The notes: generated from the sequence alone by a model not told the origin. 64,000 nucleotides of DNA from an uncultured Porphyromonas sp. (GCA_934364985.1 CAKRMU010000004.1:100529-164528), one strand, 5' to 3'. Positions 27,788-37,062 are shown, counted from the stretch's first letter. A program made the numbers and translations.

Positions 27788-27814
27788 TTTTTCCTTAAGT
27801 TCGTGACAACCTAA

Positions 27815-27982
27815 TTATTGAGCTTCGATAGAATTTGTTGGGCAAACTTCTGCACAGCTGCCACAATCTATACAAGTATCTGGGTCAATCTTATAGATAT
27901 CGCCCTCAGAAATAGCCTCTACCGGACACTCGCTGATGCAAGTACCACAAGCAATACAGGTGTCTTTAATAACATGTGCCAT
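27815..27982 (-). CDS. 2x[4Fe-4S] ferredoxin
   Basis: A 55-aa clostridial-type ferredoxin, too short for many gene finders. It starts MAHVIKDTCIACGTC and has two clusters of the form CxxCxxCxxxCP: CIACGTCISECP, and CIDCGSCAEVCP. Each binds a [4Fe-4S] cluster. The ORF on the opposite strand here (27818-28009) is a shadow. It is framed by its own promoter (28038-28069) and terminator (27756-27787), so it is monocistronic. It probably carries low-potential electrons for pyruvate:ferredoxin oxidoreductase or similar fermentation enzymes, an inference from family and metabolism. Confidence 0.95.
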   Translation of the reverse strand: MAHVIKDTCIACGTCISECPVEAISEGDIYKIDPDTCIDCGSCAEVCPTNSIEAQ

Positions 27983-28037
27983 AATTATAAATGTGTAGTT
28001 GTTGAATGAAAAATCACGATGTCACTACATCGCACGG

Positions 28038-28069
28038 CAAATATACGAATATTCCGCAACGTGTCTCAA
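28038..28069 (-). promoter_or_regulatory. Ferredoxin promoter
   Basis: Minus-strand TATATTTG (28038-28045) as -7 element and TTG (28067-28069) as -33 with 21 bases between, close to the Bacteroidota consensus. Leader of about 50 bases. Confidence 0.65.
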
Positions 28070-28132
28070 TTATTTGAGAATAAACCTCAAAAATATAATA
28101 AGGCAAAATAAATTATTATGATGGTAATGGTT

Positions 28133-28684
28133 TTACTTTCTCTCAAACTCGGCTCTGCCCTTTTCGTATGCATTATTGCCCTCACAGTCAATAGCAACTA
28201 TTACCGGAAGCTCTTCTACCCATAGGCGTCTTATCGCTTCTGGACCAAGGTCATCAAATGCTATTACTTCTGCCTCCTTAACGCGTTGCCCCATCAAGGC
28301 TGCAGCACCTCCTATGGCAGCGAAGTAAACTCCTGTTTCGCTTTTGAGTGTATCAATAACCTCTTTGCTCCTAAGCCCCTTACCGATCATAGCTTTTAGC
28401 CCTTTTTTCATAAGGGTAGGGGAGTAGGCATCCATACGTCCTGCAGTTGTAGGACCCACTGATCCGATAGGCTCGCCAGGCTTGGCAGGAGCTGGCCCTG
28501 CATAGTATACGATTTGCCCTTTGAAGTCAAAAGGCATATCCTCACCACGCTTAAGCATTTCGACTAACCTTAAGTGTGCAGCATCACGAGCTGTATATAT
28601 GGTCCCAGTAATATAGACCATATCTCCAGCGTGTAAAGAGCGAATAACTTCATCAGTGAGCGGGGGTGTGATAATACGTTTCAT
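28133..28684 (-). CDS. Class I fumarase-type hydratase, beta subunit (probable mesaconase)
   Basis: A 183-aa C-terminal-type subunit of two-chain class I hydro-lyases (fumarase, L-tartrate dehydratase, mesaconase). [43 protein letters not shown] and the IDCEGNN end are family blocks. It starts 21 bases after the alpha subunit and is the last gene of the methylaspartate operon. Because the window has a separate one-chain fumarase (38420), and because Mal makes mesaconate, I infer hydration of mesaconate to citramalate as its main job. Fumarate or tartrate activity cannot be excluded. Confidence 0.85.
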   Translation of the reverse strand: MKRIITPPLTDEVIRSLHAGDMVYITGTIYTARDAAHLRLVEMLKRGEDMPFDFKGQIVYYAGPAPAKPGEPIGSVGPTTAGRMDAYSPTLMKKGLKAMIGKGLRSKEVIDTLKSETGVYFAAIGGAAALMGQRVKEAEVIAFDDLGPEAIRRLWVEELPVIVAIDCEGNNAYEKGRAEFERK

Positions 28685-28705
28685 ATATCTTATTTTCTAT
28701 TCAAA

Positions 28706-29548
28706 TCAAATAACACCACTTGCATGCCTGGTAGCATGACAACCAATATTTACCGCCACTGGTAGCCCAGCGATGTGTGTAGGACCGGCCTCAACATTTA
28801 CAGCTAAAGCAGTAGTAATACCTCCAAAGCCAGCCGGACCAATTCCCAGTTTATTAATCCTCTCAAGTAATTCTTCCTCAATCTCTCTAAGATGAGGGGC
28901 TTGATTATGTTCGCCAACAGGTCTCAGTAAAGCATGCTTCGCGTAGTACGCACATCGCTCCATAGTACCTCCAATACCCACTCCTACAATAATAGGAGGG
29001 CAGGGATTGGCTCCAGCTTCTGAGACTACTTGCACAACATAGTCCTTAACGCCCTCAACCCCTTGGCTGGGAGTGAGCATCTTTAATTGGCTTTTATTCT
29101 CACTGCCAAAGCCTTTAGGCGACACCTCAATATGGATCTGATCACCAGAAACGATGCTATAATGGATGACTGCAGGCGTGTTATCTTTAGTATTTTCTCG
29201 AATAATCGGATCGTTAACTACTGACTTCCGGAGATATCCTTTTTCATATCCATCTCGTACCCCTGCATTAATGGCATCATCAAGTAGCCCACCCGTGACA
29301 TGTACGTCTTGTCCCAATTGTACAAAAACAACCGTCATACCAGTGTCTTGACAAAGGGGCTTTTGTTGTGTGCGAGCTATCTCGCTATTCTCTAATAAAG
29401 TGCCAATGATATCCTGGCCTAATGATGACTTTTCTATCTTCTTCGCAGTCGTTAGGCGAGTATGAATATCAGGAGTCATATAGTAGCAAGCCTCAATACA
29501 CAGCTTTGATACTAAGGATGTAACCTCCTTTACATTTATTTCTCTCAT
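28706..29548 (-). CDS. Class I fumarase-type hydratase, alpha subunit (probable mesaconase)
   Basis: A 280-aa iron-sulfur subunit that pairs with the beta chain. Cluster-ligand cysteines are in KPLCQDTGM, GANPCPPIIVG and MERCAYYAK, the three positions conserved in class I hydro-lyases, which hold a [4Fe-4S] cluster sensitive to oxygen. GIGPAGFGGITTALAVNVE is also typical. Clostridial mesaconase of the methylaspartate pathway is a two-subunit enzyme of this class, and the position behind mal supports that assignment by context. Oxygen sensitivity fits an anaerobe. Confidence 0.87.
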   Translation of the reverse strand: MREINVKEVTSLVSKLCIEACYYMTPDIHTRLTTAKKIEKSSLGQDIIGTLLENSEIARTQQKPLCQDTGMTVVFVQLGQDVHVTGGLLDDAINAGVRDGYEKGYLRKSVVNDPIIRENTKDNTPAVIHYSIVSGDQIHIEVSPKGFGSENKSQLKMLTPSQGVEGVKDYVVQVVSEAGANPCPPIIVGVGIGGTMERCAYYAKHALLRPVGEHNQAPHLREIEEELLERINKLGIGPAGFGGITTALAVNVEAGPTHIAGLPVAVNIGCHATRHASGVI

Positions 29549-29560
29549 AAAAATATAGGA

Positions 29561-30538
29561 TTAGTATTTCTTGCCAATAAAGTAGAATGAATTCCTATTA
29601 TTGATGACTTCGTGGCTCTTAGGATCCCTATCCAATAGACCTACTAAGCAATAAGCATCATATCGTTTGTCATATATCAACTCTTTGTGTAATGAGAAAA
29701 ACTCAATTTCACCTGTTGATCTTACGTGGATACGAGGCCCATCGCAAGGAATAATTTCTTTGCCAATCATGATATGATCTTCGTCGTAATAGTCGATAGC
29801 AGTATCCTCATCTATCAGTTCTAATATCTTAGCCTCTAACTTATCTAAGTCGCTTGCCGTAAGGTTAGGATTCTCATTAAACTTAAGGACAAATCCACTT
29901 GGAATATCTGCACTGTAGTACTTAGACATATCTATACCGAATAATATCTCTAAGGCATATCCAGCTATTTCCTCGGCTGAATGTGCCATTTTACGGTACT
30001 TGAGTGATTCATGGACAATATTGTATAGTGTCTGTGGTTGAGGCCCAAATATGGTTGGGCGTGTCACAATAATCTCTTCTCCAATAGCAAAGATTAGGTC
30101 GGCATTTCGTCCTAAAGCTTGATTTAAAAGATTGAAATGCTCCACAACTACTCGCTTGCCATTATCCAAAGCTTCTTGCACGAAATCTACTATCTCGTAC
30201 ATCTGAGTAAAAGCACTTTGGAAACGCATATCAATATGATACGTGGAGGCTTCTCGCATATTCTGCATACCTCTTCTCACTTGCATTATCTTACGAGGGT
30301 CAAGGACGTCATCGTCATTGGCAAGTTCAAGACCAGGAAATATACCTCTGATAAGCGAACTCTTTCCACTGCCAGAATCACCGATAAAGCCTATTAGTCT
30401 GTCTGTAAAGCTAAGGTGAAAATGAGCCAATTGCTCCCCGAGGGTAAGGAGTCTCTCCTTCCCACGGGGGGCATAATACTGTGAGGAGACCCAATGCTCC
30501 TGTAGTCTTTTAGGCTTTGCTCCGTGTTGGTTATGCAT
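29561..30538 (-). CDS. P-loop NTPase fused to an alanyl-tRNA-synthetase SAD-like domain, unknown function
   Basis: A 325-aa protein starting at ATG 30538, overlapping the end of the DUF4387 gene by 8 bases. The N-terminal half is a nucleoside/uridine-kinase-like P-loop domain: Walker A GDSGSGKSS near residues 53-61, and KRVVVEHFNLLNQALG near 128 as a probable Walker B region. The C-terminus resembles the second additional (editing) domain of Ala/Thr-tRNA synthetases: CDGPRIHVRSTGEIEFFSL aligns with the CGGTHVxxTGEIGxFxI block, but the metal-binding CGGTH is altered to CDGPRIH. I cannot assign a reaction. Its place between DUF4387 and the hydratase genes suggests a role in methylaspartate metabolism, perhaps as an activating or assembly factor (inference). 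Confidence 0.7.
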   Translation of the reverse strand: MHNQHGAKPKRLQEHWVSSQYYAPRGKERLLTLGEQLAHFHLSFTDRLIGFIGDSGSGKSSLIRGIFPGLELANDDDVLDPRKIMQVRRGMQNMREASTYHIDMRFQSAFTQMYEIVDFVQEALDNGKRVVVEHFNLLNQALGRNADLIFAIGEEIIVTRPTIFGPQPQTLYNIVHESLKYRKMAHSAEEIAGYALEILFGIDMSKYYSADIPSGFVLKFNENPNLTASDLDKLEAKILELIDEDTAIDYYDEDHIMIGKEIIPCDGPRIHVRSTGEIEFFSLHKELIYDKRYDAYCLVGLLDRDPKSHEVINNRNSFYFIGKKY

Positions 30539-30851
30539 CAAAGCTAAAGGTCATTAATGGAGCATGTTGTTGAGCACCATATACATCTGTCTCCCCTAAT
30601 GCACCGCTGGGGATAGGACGCTTAATGGTTACCTTGACAGCTTTTGCTGGATCAAAGTATATTACCTGCAATACATTGTCTTCTGGAATACCATAAAGTT
30701 TGGCAAAAGAACTTGTATTAATAGGCTTGTGCTCTTTGAAGAAATTGTATTCATCAAAAGTCTTGAATATGATATCAAATGTAAGCTCATAGGGACCTGA
30801 ATTCTTGCTCCTAATCACTGATGCCATATCTCTTAACTGGTATGTCTTCAT
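30531..30851 (-). CDS. DUF4387 family protein
   Basis: A 106-aa protein. ATG 30851 (MKTYQLRDMASVIRSKNSGPYEL) is preferred over ATG 30872 because AGGAG lies nine bases before it and the family begins MxxYxLRDxAxVIRSKNAGP. Sequence features are a conserved RSKNSGPYELTFD turn and a KRPIPSGALGETDVYGAQQHAPL C-terminus. It follows the AtuA-like gene closely. In other bacteria DUF4387 is, as I recall, found next to or fused with AtuA-type proteins, so the two probably form one enzyme. Reaction unknown. Confidence 0.82.
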   Translation of the reverse strand: MKTYQLRDMASVIRSKNSGPYELTFDIIFKTFDEYNFFKEHKPINTSSFAKLYGIPEDNVLQVIYFDPAKAVKVTIKRPIPSGALGETDVYGAQQHAPLMTFSFDA

Positions 30852-30871
30852 CTTATTATCTCCTTTCTTCA

Positions 30872-32248
30872 TTAATTAGCCTTACCATTCGTAAATTGAC
30901 GATACGTAATTGGGAAGAGGGCAGTAGGGCTCTCAACTTGCATTAGGTGGTAAATGTTGAACTCAAACACTTCTCCCATATGAGCGTCAGATGGCGAGAA
31001 TGGGAATGCAAGATTACCAGAAGTCGAGAAGCGACCTTCGTATCCAAAATGCAACATAGTACTACGAGCGAAACTACAAATTGTATCAGCTTCCTGCTGA
31101 GTAGCACCAACGGCTTCGATGATAATCAAAAGTTCGGACCCAGTCTCTACTTTAACGCCAGGGAACATATTCATCACACCACCTTTACCATATACCTTAA
31201 AGTCAAGGAAATAATTACTCATTCCATAGTCCTTAAAGTTGTTGTCTACTCTTGCTCGGACAGCTTCTGTGATTTCATCAATTTTACTAATAAAGATAGG
31301 ATCAGTAACACCTGCACAAGCTATGGTGCGGTACCCAACACGACGGACACCCTCAAGTTTGACAAAATAACCATCAGTTGGTTCAAACGCAGTACCGGCA
31401 ACTCTGACTCGGTTGTCTGCAATTTGCTCAAATGTGGTATTATGTAGATTCAAGCGCCCACCAGGACCTGGCAAAAGGTAAGGATTAGATTTTTCGTAAA
31501 GAGTATGTGCTGCAATCGAAAGTGTAGTACACTTACGAGCTGATGACAAGGTCTCTAATTCAAAGTGATCCTTACGAAGATACCCAAACATACAATCGCT
31601 ACCACTTCCAGGAAGTGCTGCGATAGCGGCACATTCAAGAATTTTACCCATATGAATAGCAAGCCCTTTAGGATAGCCTTTGGATATTGCTAAAGCTGAG
31701 AATACAGTAGGGTCATAAGCTCTACCTGCAAGGATAACTTGTGCCCCATTGTTAAGAGCTTCAATGAATGGTTCTTCACCCATCTGAGCTACAATACGTA
31801 CTGCATCGTCAATATCTTGCTCCTTAAGTTCTGGAGCCGGAGCGAGAGGAGTGATTTTCCCATTCTTGAAATATTTCCGTATCAGATCTTTATCAAACTC
31901 TGAGGATATCTCAGCATATTTGAAGGTCAGACCATGTGCCTCAGCAATTTCCTCAATGATCTTACGGTTTATCTCTACGTGAGGGCGACCACCTGAGCCA
32001 CCAGACGAACCTATAATCACAGGGATTCCAGCTTTGATAGCAGCAGGAATCATTATGTCTAAGTCTCTTTTTACAGAATTTCTGTCGGTAAAAGAAATGC
32101 CAGCACCTAAGTAATAGGGACCTGGATCTGTCGAGCCAGCATCTACGGCAATTACATCTGGTTTCCTCTTCATACCCTCTTGAAATGACTCCAAAGGGAA
32201 GCCATAACCGAGGATTGCTGTTGGGGATAGTACTCTAATCTCTTCCAT
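30872..32248 (-). CDS. AtuA-family (acyclic terpene utilisation-like) protein
   Basis: A 458-aa protein of the AtuA/DUF1446 family. GSTDPGPYYLGAGISF near residue 39, GSSGGSGGRPHVE near 83 and ILAGRAYDPTVFSALAISKG near 169 are family blocks. AtuA itself belongs to citronellol/geraniol catabolism, but this gene sits between mal and DUF4387 in a glutamate-fermentation operon, so the terpene name is surely misleading here. No signal peptide or transmembrane helix is present, so it should be cytoplasmic. It ends 20 bases before the preferred DUF4387 start. A function on mesaconate, citramalate or a CoA derivative is possible but is inference only. Confidence 0.83.
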   Translation of the reverse strand: MEEIRVLSPTAILGYGFPLESFQEGMKRKPDVIAVDAGSTDPGPYYLGAGISFTDRNSVKRDLDIMIPAAIKAGIPVIIGSSGGSGGRPHVEINRKIIEEIAEAHGLTFKYAEISSEFDKDLIRKYFKNGKITPLAPAPELKEQDIDDAVRIVAQMGEEPFIEALNNGAQVILAGRAYDPTVFSALAISKGYPKGLAIHMGKILECAAIAALPGSGSDCMFGYLRKDHFELETLSSARKCTTLSIAAHTLYEKSNPYLLPGPGGRLNLHNTTFEQIADNRVRVAGTAFEPTDGYFVKLEGVRRVGYRTIACAGVTDPIFISKIDEITEAVRARVDNNFKDYGMSNYFLDFKVYGKGGVMNMFPGVKVETGSELLIIIEAVGATQQEADTICSFARSTMLHFGYEGRFSTSGNLAFPFSPSDAHMGEVFEFNIYHLMQVESPTALFPITYRQFTNGKAN

Positions 32249-32268
32249 TTTCTCTCTCTTTTATTTTA

Positions 32269-33513
32269 TTAGATGATATCCTTTAGTGCAAGGATTCTAC
32301 TCATCTCGTTAAATACGATCATATAGCCTTCGTCTACACCCATGCCAGGTTTTGCTAAGACTTGTTTAGGGTTGGTCGCCATTGCAATATTTGCACAAAC
32401 CTCTGCCGAACGATTTGTTTCGTTACAAGTGCCACCTAAGTAGGCACCCATACCATGCTCTTTACAATATAATACGGCTTCGATAGCGTTGTTTATACCT
32501 CCGAGGTCTGGGGTCTTGATTTGTGCCATATGACCTGCTTTCTCCTTGGAGAAGTCGATAATATCCTCGAGTGTATTGCACCATTCGTCAGCAACAATTT
32601 CAGCATCACAGCCATTCTCATCCATATATTTGCGAATTTCGTGAAGGGCTTTGATTTGAGCTTGTTTCTCTTCTACGTCCACAGGACCTTCTATACGCAG
32701 GTGGAATGGTTTTGCTACTTCTGCGAGTTCGCCAATATATTCAGCTATCTTCTTATAGTCGTTATTGAAAACCAAACCCAGAGTACCATATACATCAATA
32801 TGGAATATCGGATTATAGTTTTCGTTGGTTCTTTTTTCGAGAATTCTATTGCGAAGCCATTCTACATATGCACGAAGCTTCTCGCCTTTAAGCCCTGTTT
32901 TTTGCTCTACGTGGTTAAAGAGTGCGTGGGGAAGTACCTCAGCCTCTTTCATAATCATCTTGTCAGCGTTATTATACCTATCGTCACCAGATTGTGTAAA
33001 GATCGGAATCATTTCGTTTGAAATCTGTGTGCCATATTCCTTTGCAATTACTTGAGCCATAAGCTTATGCTGACTCTTAGCAACCGCATCTAAACAAGCT
33101 TGTGTAACGCCATAGCGGATAGCAGTATGGAATTGTTTGCCAGTCTCCGGACGAACAAATTTATCTACCTTATCAGCCATCTCGCGGAACGTTGTGATTT
33201 CTTTGCCCTCATACATTGGGGCGATTTCTTTAAGGATGACAGGAATGAAATTCTTGGCAAGGAAAAGAGGATCGCGACCACCCGCTCCGGAGTATTGCAC
33301 TGCTGCACAGTCTCCGTGGGCTATTTGTCCATCCTCAAGCACAAATAGTACTGAAATGGATTCGCCTGCTTGCCTTACACTTGTAAAGCCTTCGGTTACG
33401 GTCTCACCTGAATAAAATGCACCGTCACTTGCAGCTCCTCTTTTGATAGCACGCTGGTCATCGAAATAGAAACCTGTTTTACCAGCGGCACATACTACCT
33501 TTTTGATCTTCAT
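32269..33513 (-). CDS. mal: Methylaspartate ammonia-lyase
   Basis: Deaminates (2S,3S)-3-methylaspartate to mesaconate and ammonia. It is a 414-aa enolase-superfamily enzyme. The N-terminal MKIKKVVCAAGKTGFYFDDQ is characteristic. Metal ligands fall in IDVYGTLG, RIEGPVD and VADEWCN. The catalytic lysine is in AQIKTPDLGG (about Lys331, matching clostridial numbering). The length matches clostridial enzymes (about 413). Lies 37 bases after glmE and is clearly co-transcribed. Confidence 0.96.
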   Translation of the reverse strand: MKIKKVVCAAGKTGFYFDDQRAIKRGAASDGAFYSGETVTEGFTSVRQAGESISVLFVLEDGQIAHGDCAAVQYSGAGGRDPLFLAKNFIPVILKEIAPMYEGKEITTFREMADKVDKFVRPETGKQFHTAIRYGVTQACLDAVAKSQHKLMAQVIAKEYGTQISNEMIPIFTQSGDDRYNNADKMIMKEAEVLPHALFNHVEQKTGLKGEKLRAYVEWLRNRILEKRTNENYNPIFHIDVYGTLGLVFNNDYKKIAEYIGELAEVAKPFHLRIEGPVDVEEKQAQIKALHEIRKYMDENGCDAEIVADEWCNTLEDIIDFSKEKAGHMAQIKTPDLGGINNAIEAVLYCKEHGMGAYLGGTCNETNRSAEVCANIAMATNPKQVLAKPGMGVDEGYMIVFNEMSRILALKDII

Positions 33514-33550
33514 AATTAATGAAAGAATATATATTTGTTATGTTTTTGTC

Positions 33551-34999
33551 TTATTTTCGTCCCACTAAGAAACCCTTGCTAATGGCATAAACGTCATCAA
33601 TAACCATTTGGAAACTGACGGTACGATTTTCGCTCTTGGCACGTTCCTCTAATTTGTCTCTGTGGAATTTCAATATCTCACTGCTAAGTGGCAAATTGCC
33701 TGCATCCATGATCCTTACTGCCCCGTTATTGTCACGTGCTGGCATTACTTTACCTGCATTGTATTTACTTGGAGCGAATGGGATATCAAGGACTCCTGCT
33801 TCAAACGCAGCGATTACGCCCTGAGCGAGATCACCCTTACCTAGGTCAAATACCTTAGCTAAGATCTGATCTACTTCTTGCTCTATAACTTCAGCTTCGG
33901 CTAATACGGCTGGAATATTAGTAAAATCTTGATCACGGAGCATAGAAATTACTTGTTTAGTAGCCCGCAACCCAGCTGCATTTGCTTCCATAGTAGGCAC
34001 GCCCATTGCCTCGTGAGGAGTCTTGACGATTACTTTGGTAGCTTTTGAGAGAGCTGCAGAAGCAGAACCCCATGATATTACACCGAAAGCCTTCGCTTCG
34101 TCCTGAGGAAATCCTCCCATCCACTGGTGGAATACGGTTGTTACCTTAACATCATCAAATCCATATTTGCTTAAATACTCAATGGTTTGCTTTTTAAGCG
34201 AACGAATGGCTGCTACGTCTTGTATGAGATTTCCACATTGTCCGTAACCTACTGTTAGATCTTTAACACCTTGTGTAGCAGCTAATAGTGCTTCGATGAT
34301 AGCTACAGAGTTGGAGATACATGGTGGAATCAATGTACCTGTTAGTGGACCGAAAGGCTCACGGTTGATATCTATACCAGCTTCTGCATACATTCCACAA
34401 AGCCTATCGGTATACTGCCAATATCTAATAGTTTTGGCTAAAGAGTAATCTTTAGAGTAGGGGATATTATATGATATACCTCCACCCTCAAATGAGGTGA
34501 AGCCACCTGCAATAGATATCTCAGTGAGAAGCCTTGCATCAGGCGTCCCGTGACGAACCTGTACAGGATTCTTTAGTGCCGAGGTAACTGTGCGACAAAT
34601 ATCTACTCCGTAGTTGACGATAGGGAACCCATTCAACATAGAGCGTCCGCTCTCTTTACTTTTCTCTATACCATTTTGTGCTTCGTTATATCTATTGAGA
34701 CGGGTATAGCTATCTACAGTAGAGGGCAGTAAGTCTGCTTCTCCTTCGTTCTCAAGATATTGGAGCAGTTTTATATGCTCATCATATAGAGCTACACCAG
34801 CTCGAGGTTGGATGAGTGTAACCCCTTCTTTGTCGGCTTTTTGAAGTTTCTCGTCAAAGCGTTGGGATTTAGGTATACGCTTTTGGTATTCTACAGCCTC
34901 CTCAAAGTCAACACCGGCACCTGTGGGCCACTGTTTGAGGACTTCTTCTCTCTCTTTGTGAAATTCTTCGTCGCTGATACGGACGTTACGGATTTCCAT
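33551..34999 (-). CDS. glmE: Glutamate (methylaspartate) mutase, E subunit
   Basis: Substrate-binding TIM-barrel subunit of adenosylcobalamin-dependent glutamate mutase, which interconverts L-glutamate and 3-methylaspartate. It is 482 aa, the usual length for the clostridial subunit. [21 protein letters not shown] (about residues 148-168), the [14 protein letters not shown] stretch and [13 protein letters not shown] are conserved in the family. It works as a dimer clamped by two GlmS subunits holding B12. The 112-base gap to glmL holds no clear promoter, so I treat the run as one operon. Confidence 0.96.
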   Translation of the reverse strand: MEIRNVRISDEEFHKEREEVLKQWPTGAGVDFEEAVEYQKRIPKSQRFDEKLQKADKEGVTLIQPRAGVALYDEHIKLLQYLENEGEADLLPSTVDSYTRLNRYNEAQNGIEKSKESGRSMLNGFPIVNYGVDICRTVTSALKNPVQVRHGTPDARLLTEISIAGGFTSFEGGGISYNIPYSKDYSLAKTIRYWQYTDRLCGMYAEAGIDINREPFGPLTGTLIPPCISNSVAIIEALLAATQGVKDLTVGYGQCGNLIQDVAAIRSLKKQTIEYLSKYGFDDVKVTTVFHQWMGGFPQDEAKAFGVISWGSASAALSKATKVIVKTPHEAMGVPTMEANAAGLRATKQVISMLRDQDFTNIPAVLAEAEVIEQEVDQILAKVFDLGKGDLAQGVIAAFEAGVLDIPFAPSKYNAGKVMPARDNNGAVRIMDAGNLPLSSEILKFHRDKLEERAKSENRTVSFQMVIDDVYAISKGFLVGRK

Positions 35000-35111
35000 A
35001 CTATGTATAATTAATTATTGTGAGGGTTGTTAGTTGTCTTATATATATCGTGTGCTATACTTGCTTATAAAGCATAGCAAAAAAAAGAATTATCCATTAG
35101 CAATACTTTGA

Positions 35112-36494
35112 CTAAATGGTTTTCAATTCCTTTTTCATTATCGTAAGGGCTACATCTGGTAGCTCTCTGCTTAGCAATCCCATTGATGCCATGATGTAAG
35201 TTTTATCGATTAAGAACGTAGGGTCTTTTGGTTTGGCTGTTTCGTAATGTGCTTGGTCGTATTTAGTGCCACTAAGCACATACTTAGGGTCATCGCTATG
35301 GATGATAGCACCGCCAATTCCGAGTACCTTCTCTACTTTAGTGAGGTCTTTGCCATCAATAGTAAACAATTGTCCCATAGGGGTATATACGGACTTCATA
35401 TGACCTACGTGCCTTTCGGTAGCGATAGAAACGGCTCCTTTTGCAAGGGCTTTTTCCATCTTGGCTTCCCGTTCGTCCTCTGCTCGGCGTGAGGGGGTGG
35501 CCACGCAAGTCTTCACCCACTCCTCCAATTCCTCTTTACTCACTCCTATCTCTGAGCCTAAGTCGTAAAGATTCAATCCTTCGGCAAGGGAGCTAAGGCT
35601 GTACCTCATGCCTAAATCGCCCTCAACTGTTCGTTTACTGGGTGGCTCAGGTAATCCTCTCTGGACAATATTGGGAGCTTGCGGTTCGCCTACGGCAATT
35701 GAGTATACATCGGTAGTCGCCCCTCCTAAGTCAATAGCTAATAATTCCCCGATGCCTTCGACATTGCGTGTGCCTTTACTTAGCAATTCGCATGCGTTAA
35801 GGACGGCCAATGGGGTAGGAATAATCTCGTTGTTAGATAATTCTTGAGCTTGATGTAGCCCTTTCGCATCAATAATTCTGTCAATAAAGAGCTGCATGAT
35901 GCACTCTTTAGCTGGCTGGACATTGAGGGTATTGAAGTCGGGCATCACATTGTCTGTTAAGACGTATGGTCTTCCCGCTTCTTCGAGAATTTCTGCTACC
36001 TCCTCTTGGGCATTCTTATTCCCTGCTACTACAATAGTAAAGCTTCCTTTTACCTTAGCAAGTGTTCGGGCATTATTGGTTACAGTTTCTTTGTTACCAC
36101 CATCCGTGCCACCACATAGCAGGATAAGGTCGGGTGCTATCTCTTCGATTTCGGCAGCTTCTTTTCTGCTGATTTCAAAGGAATATGTCTTGACTACTTT
36201 GGCTCCAGCACTACTGGCGGCAGTCCGAGCCGCTTTAGCAGTAAGCTCAGGCACAAGTCCGGAAGCTACCATCTTAAGACCGCCAGCAGCACTGCTACAA
36301 CATAAAAACCTATCATAAGTCCATTCGTGTCCGATGCGGTCATTGAGCTCGTGGATGGCATTTCTCAAACCTTCCATTACATCGGTCTCAATGGTCGTAA
36401 AGGCTGCCCCTGTCCCTATGATTTCGCAGTTGTCTGTATCTATTGCAGTTACTTTTGTATAGGTACTTCCAAAGTCTGCAGTAAGGTAATTCAT
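35112..36494 (-). CDS. glmL: Glutamate mutase accessory protein
   Basis: A 460-aa ASKHA-fold ATPase (MutL/GlmL family). Phosphate-1 motif DFGSTYTKVTAID lies at residues 7-19, the second phosphate motif LAIDLGGATTDVYSI near 250, and adenosine motif VLGIGGAIIHS near 390. It is conserved between glmS and glmE in glutamate-fermenting bacteria and is thought to act as a chaperone or reactivase that exchanges damaged cobalamin. That role is inferred, not proven. It is distinct from DNA-repair MutL despite the older name mutL. Confidence 0.93.
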   Translation of the reverse strand: MNYLTADFGSTYTKVTAIDTDNCEIIGTGAAFTTIETDVMEGLRNAIHELNDRIGHEWTYDRFLCCSSAAGGLKMVASGLVPELTAKAARTAASSAGAKVVKTYSFEISRKEAAEIEEIAPDLILLCGGTDGGNKETVTNNARTLAKVKGSFTIVVAGNKNAQEEVAEILEEAGRPYVLTDNVMPDFNTLNVQPAKECIMQLFIDRIIDAKGLHQAQELSNNEIIPTPLAVLNACELLSKGTRNVEGIGELLAIDLGGATTDVYSIAVGEPQAPNIVQRGLPEPPSKRTVEGDLGMRYSLSSLAEGLNLYDLGSEIGVSKEELEEWVKTCVATPSRRAEDEREAKMEKALAKGAVSIATERHVGHMKSVYTPMGQLFTIDGKDLTKVEKVLGIGGAIIHSDDPKYVLSGTKYDQAHYETAKPKDPTFLIDKTYIMASMGLLSRELPDVALTIMKKELKTI

Positions 36495-36548
36495 CGTCCG
36501 ATTAATCTCTATTGTTCCGTTGAATGTATCCCTTAGTTACTATAGTTA

Positions 36549-36968
36549 TTATATGCCTAAAATCTCATTAAGGTCGGCAATCGTTTTCTCAATCGGAGTA
36601 TTAGGGGGATATACCCTGTCGAAGCCCATTTTTTTAAACCTTGCCTCAACGTCCGAAAACTCTTGTTTCCCGACCACAAGATTACCACCTGCTAATAGTG
36701 GAATGTTTTTTAGTCCAGCTTCATCGCATTTCTCACGTAGACCTTGGCAATCGATTTCACCGTGACCATAGAGCGAGGAGACTAATATTGCGTCAGCATT
36801 GGTCTCTATCGCTGCATTAATATATTCGGCTTGAGATACCATCACACCAAGGTTGACCACCTTATAACCTGCTTCGGTGAGAGCGAAAGCAATGATCTTA
36901 TTGCCCACAGCATGAGCGTCTGCCCCGATCACACCTGTAACAACGGTCTTTCCATTCATAGTTATCAA
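36549..36968 (-). CDS. glmS: Glutamate (methylaspartate) mutase, S subunit
   Basis: The 139-aa cobalamin-binding subunit. The base-off/His-on motif DAHAVG gives DxHxxG with His19 as the lower cobalt ligand. [20 protein letters not shown] and [12 protein letters not shown] are strongly conserved with clostridial GlmS. ATG 36968 or the fourth codon (ATG 36959) could be the start. It is the first gene of the methylaspartate operon, 54 bases before glmL, and has a TAnnTTTG element 95 bases upstream. Do not confuse with glucosamine-6-phosphate synthase, which shares the symbol. Confidence 0.96.
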   Translation of the reverse strand: MITMNGKTVVTGVIGADAHAVGNKIIAFALTEAGYKVVNLGVMVSQAEYINAAIETNADAILVSSLYGHGEIDCQGLREKCDEAGLKNIPLLAGGNLVVGKQEFSDVEARFKKMGFDRVYPPNTPIEKTIADLNEILGI

Positions 36969-37062
36969 TACACTAAATAATTGAGCTAAATATTACTGGG
37001 TTGAATATGTATAAAAAGGATGAGCAAGATGTACTCTTGCCCCCTATTCCCTTTCACAACTG

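Noticed and set aside
30872..32248. Acyclic terpene (citronellol/geraniol) degradation suggested by the AtuA name
   Set aside because: No atuB-H or liu-type genes are nearby. The neighbours are all methylaspartate-pathway genes.
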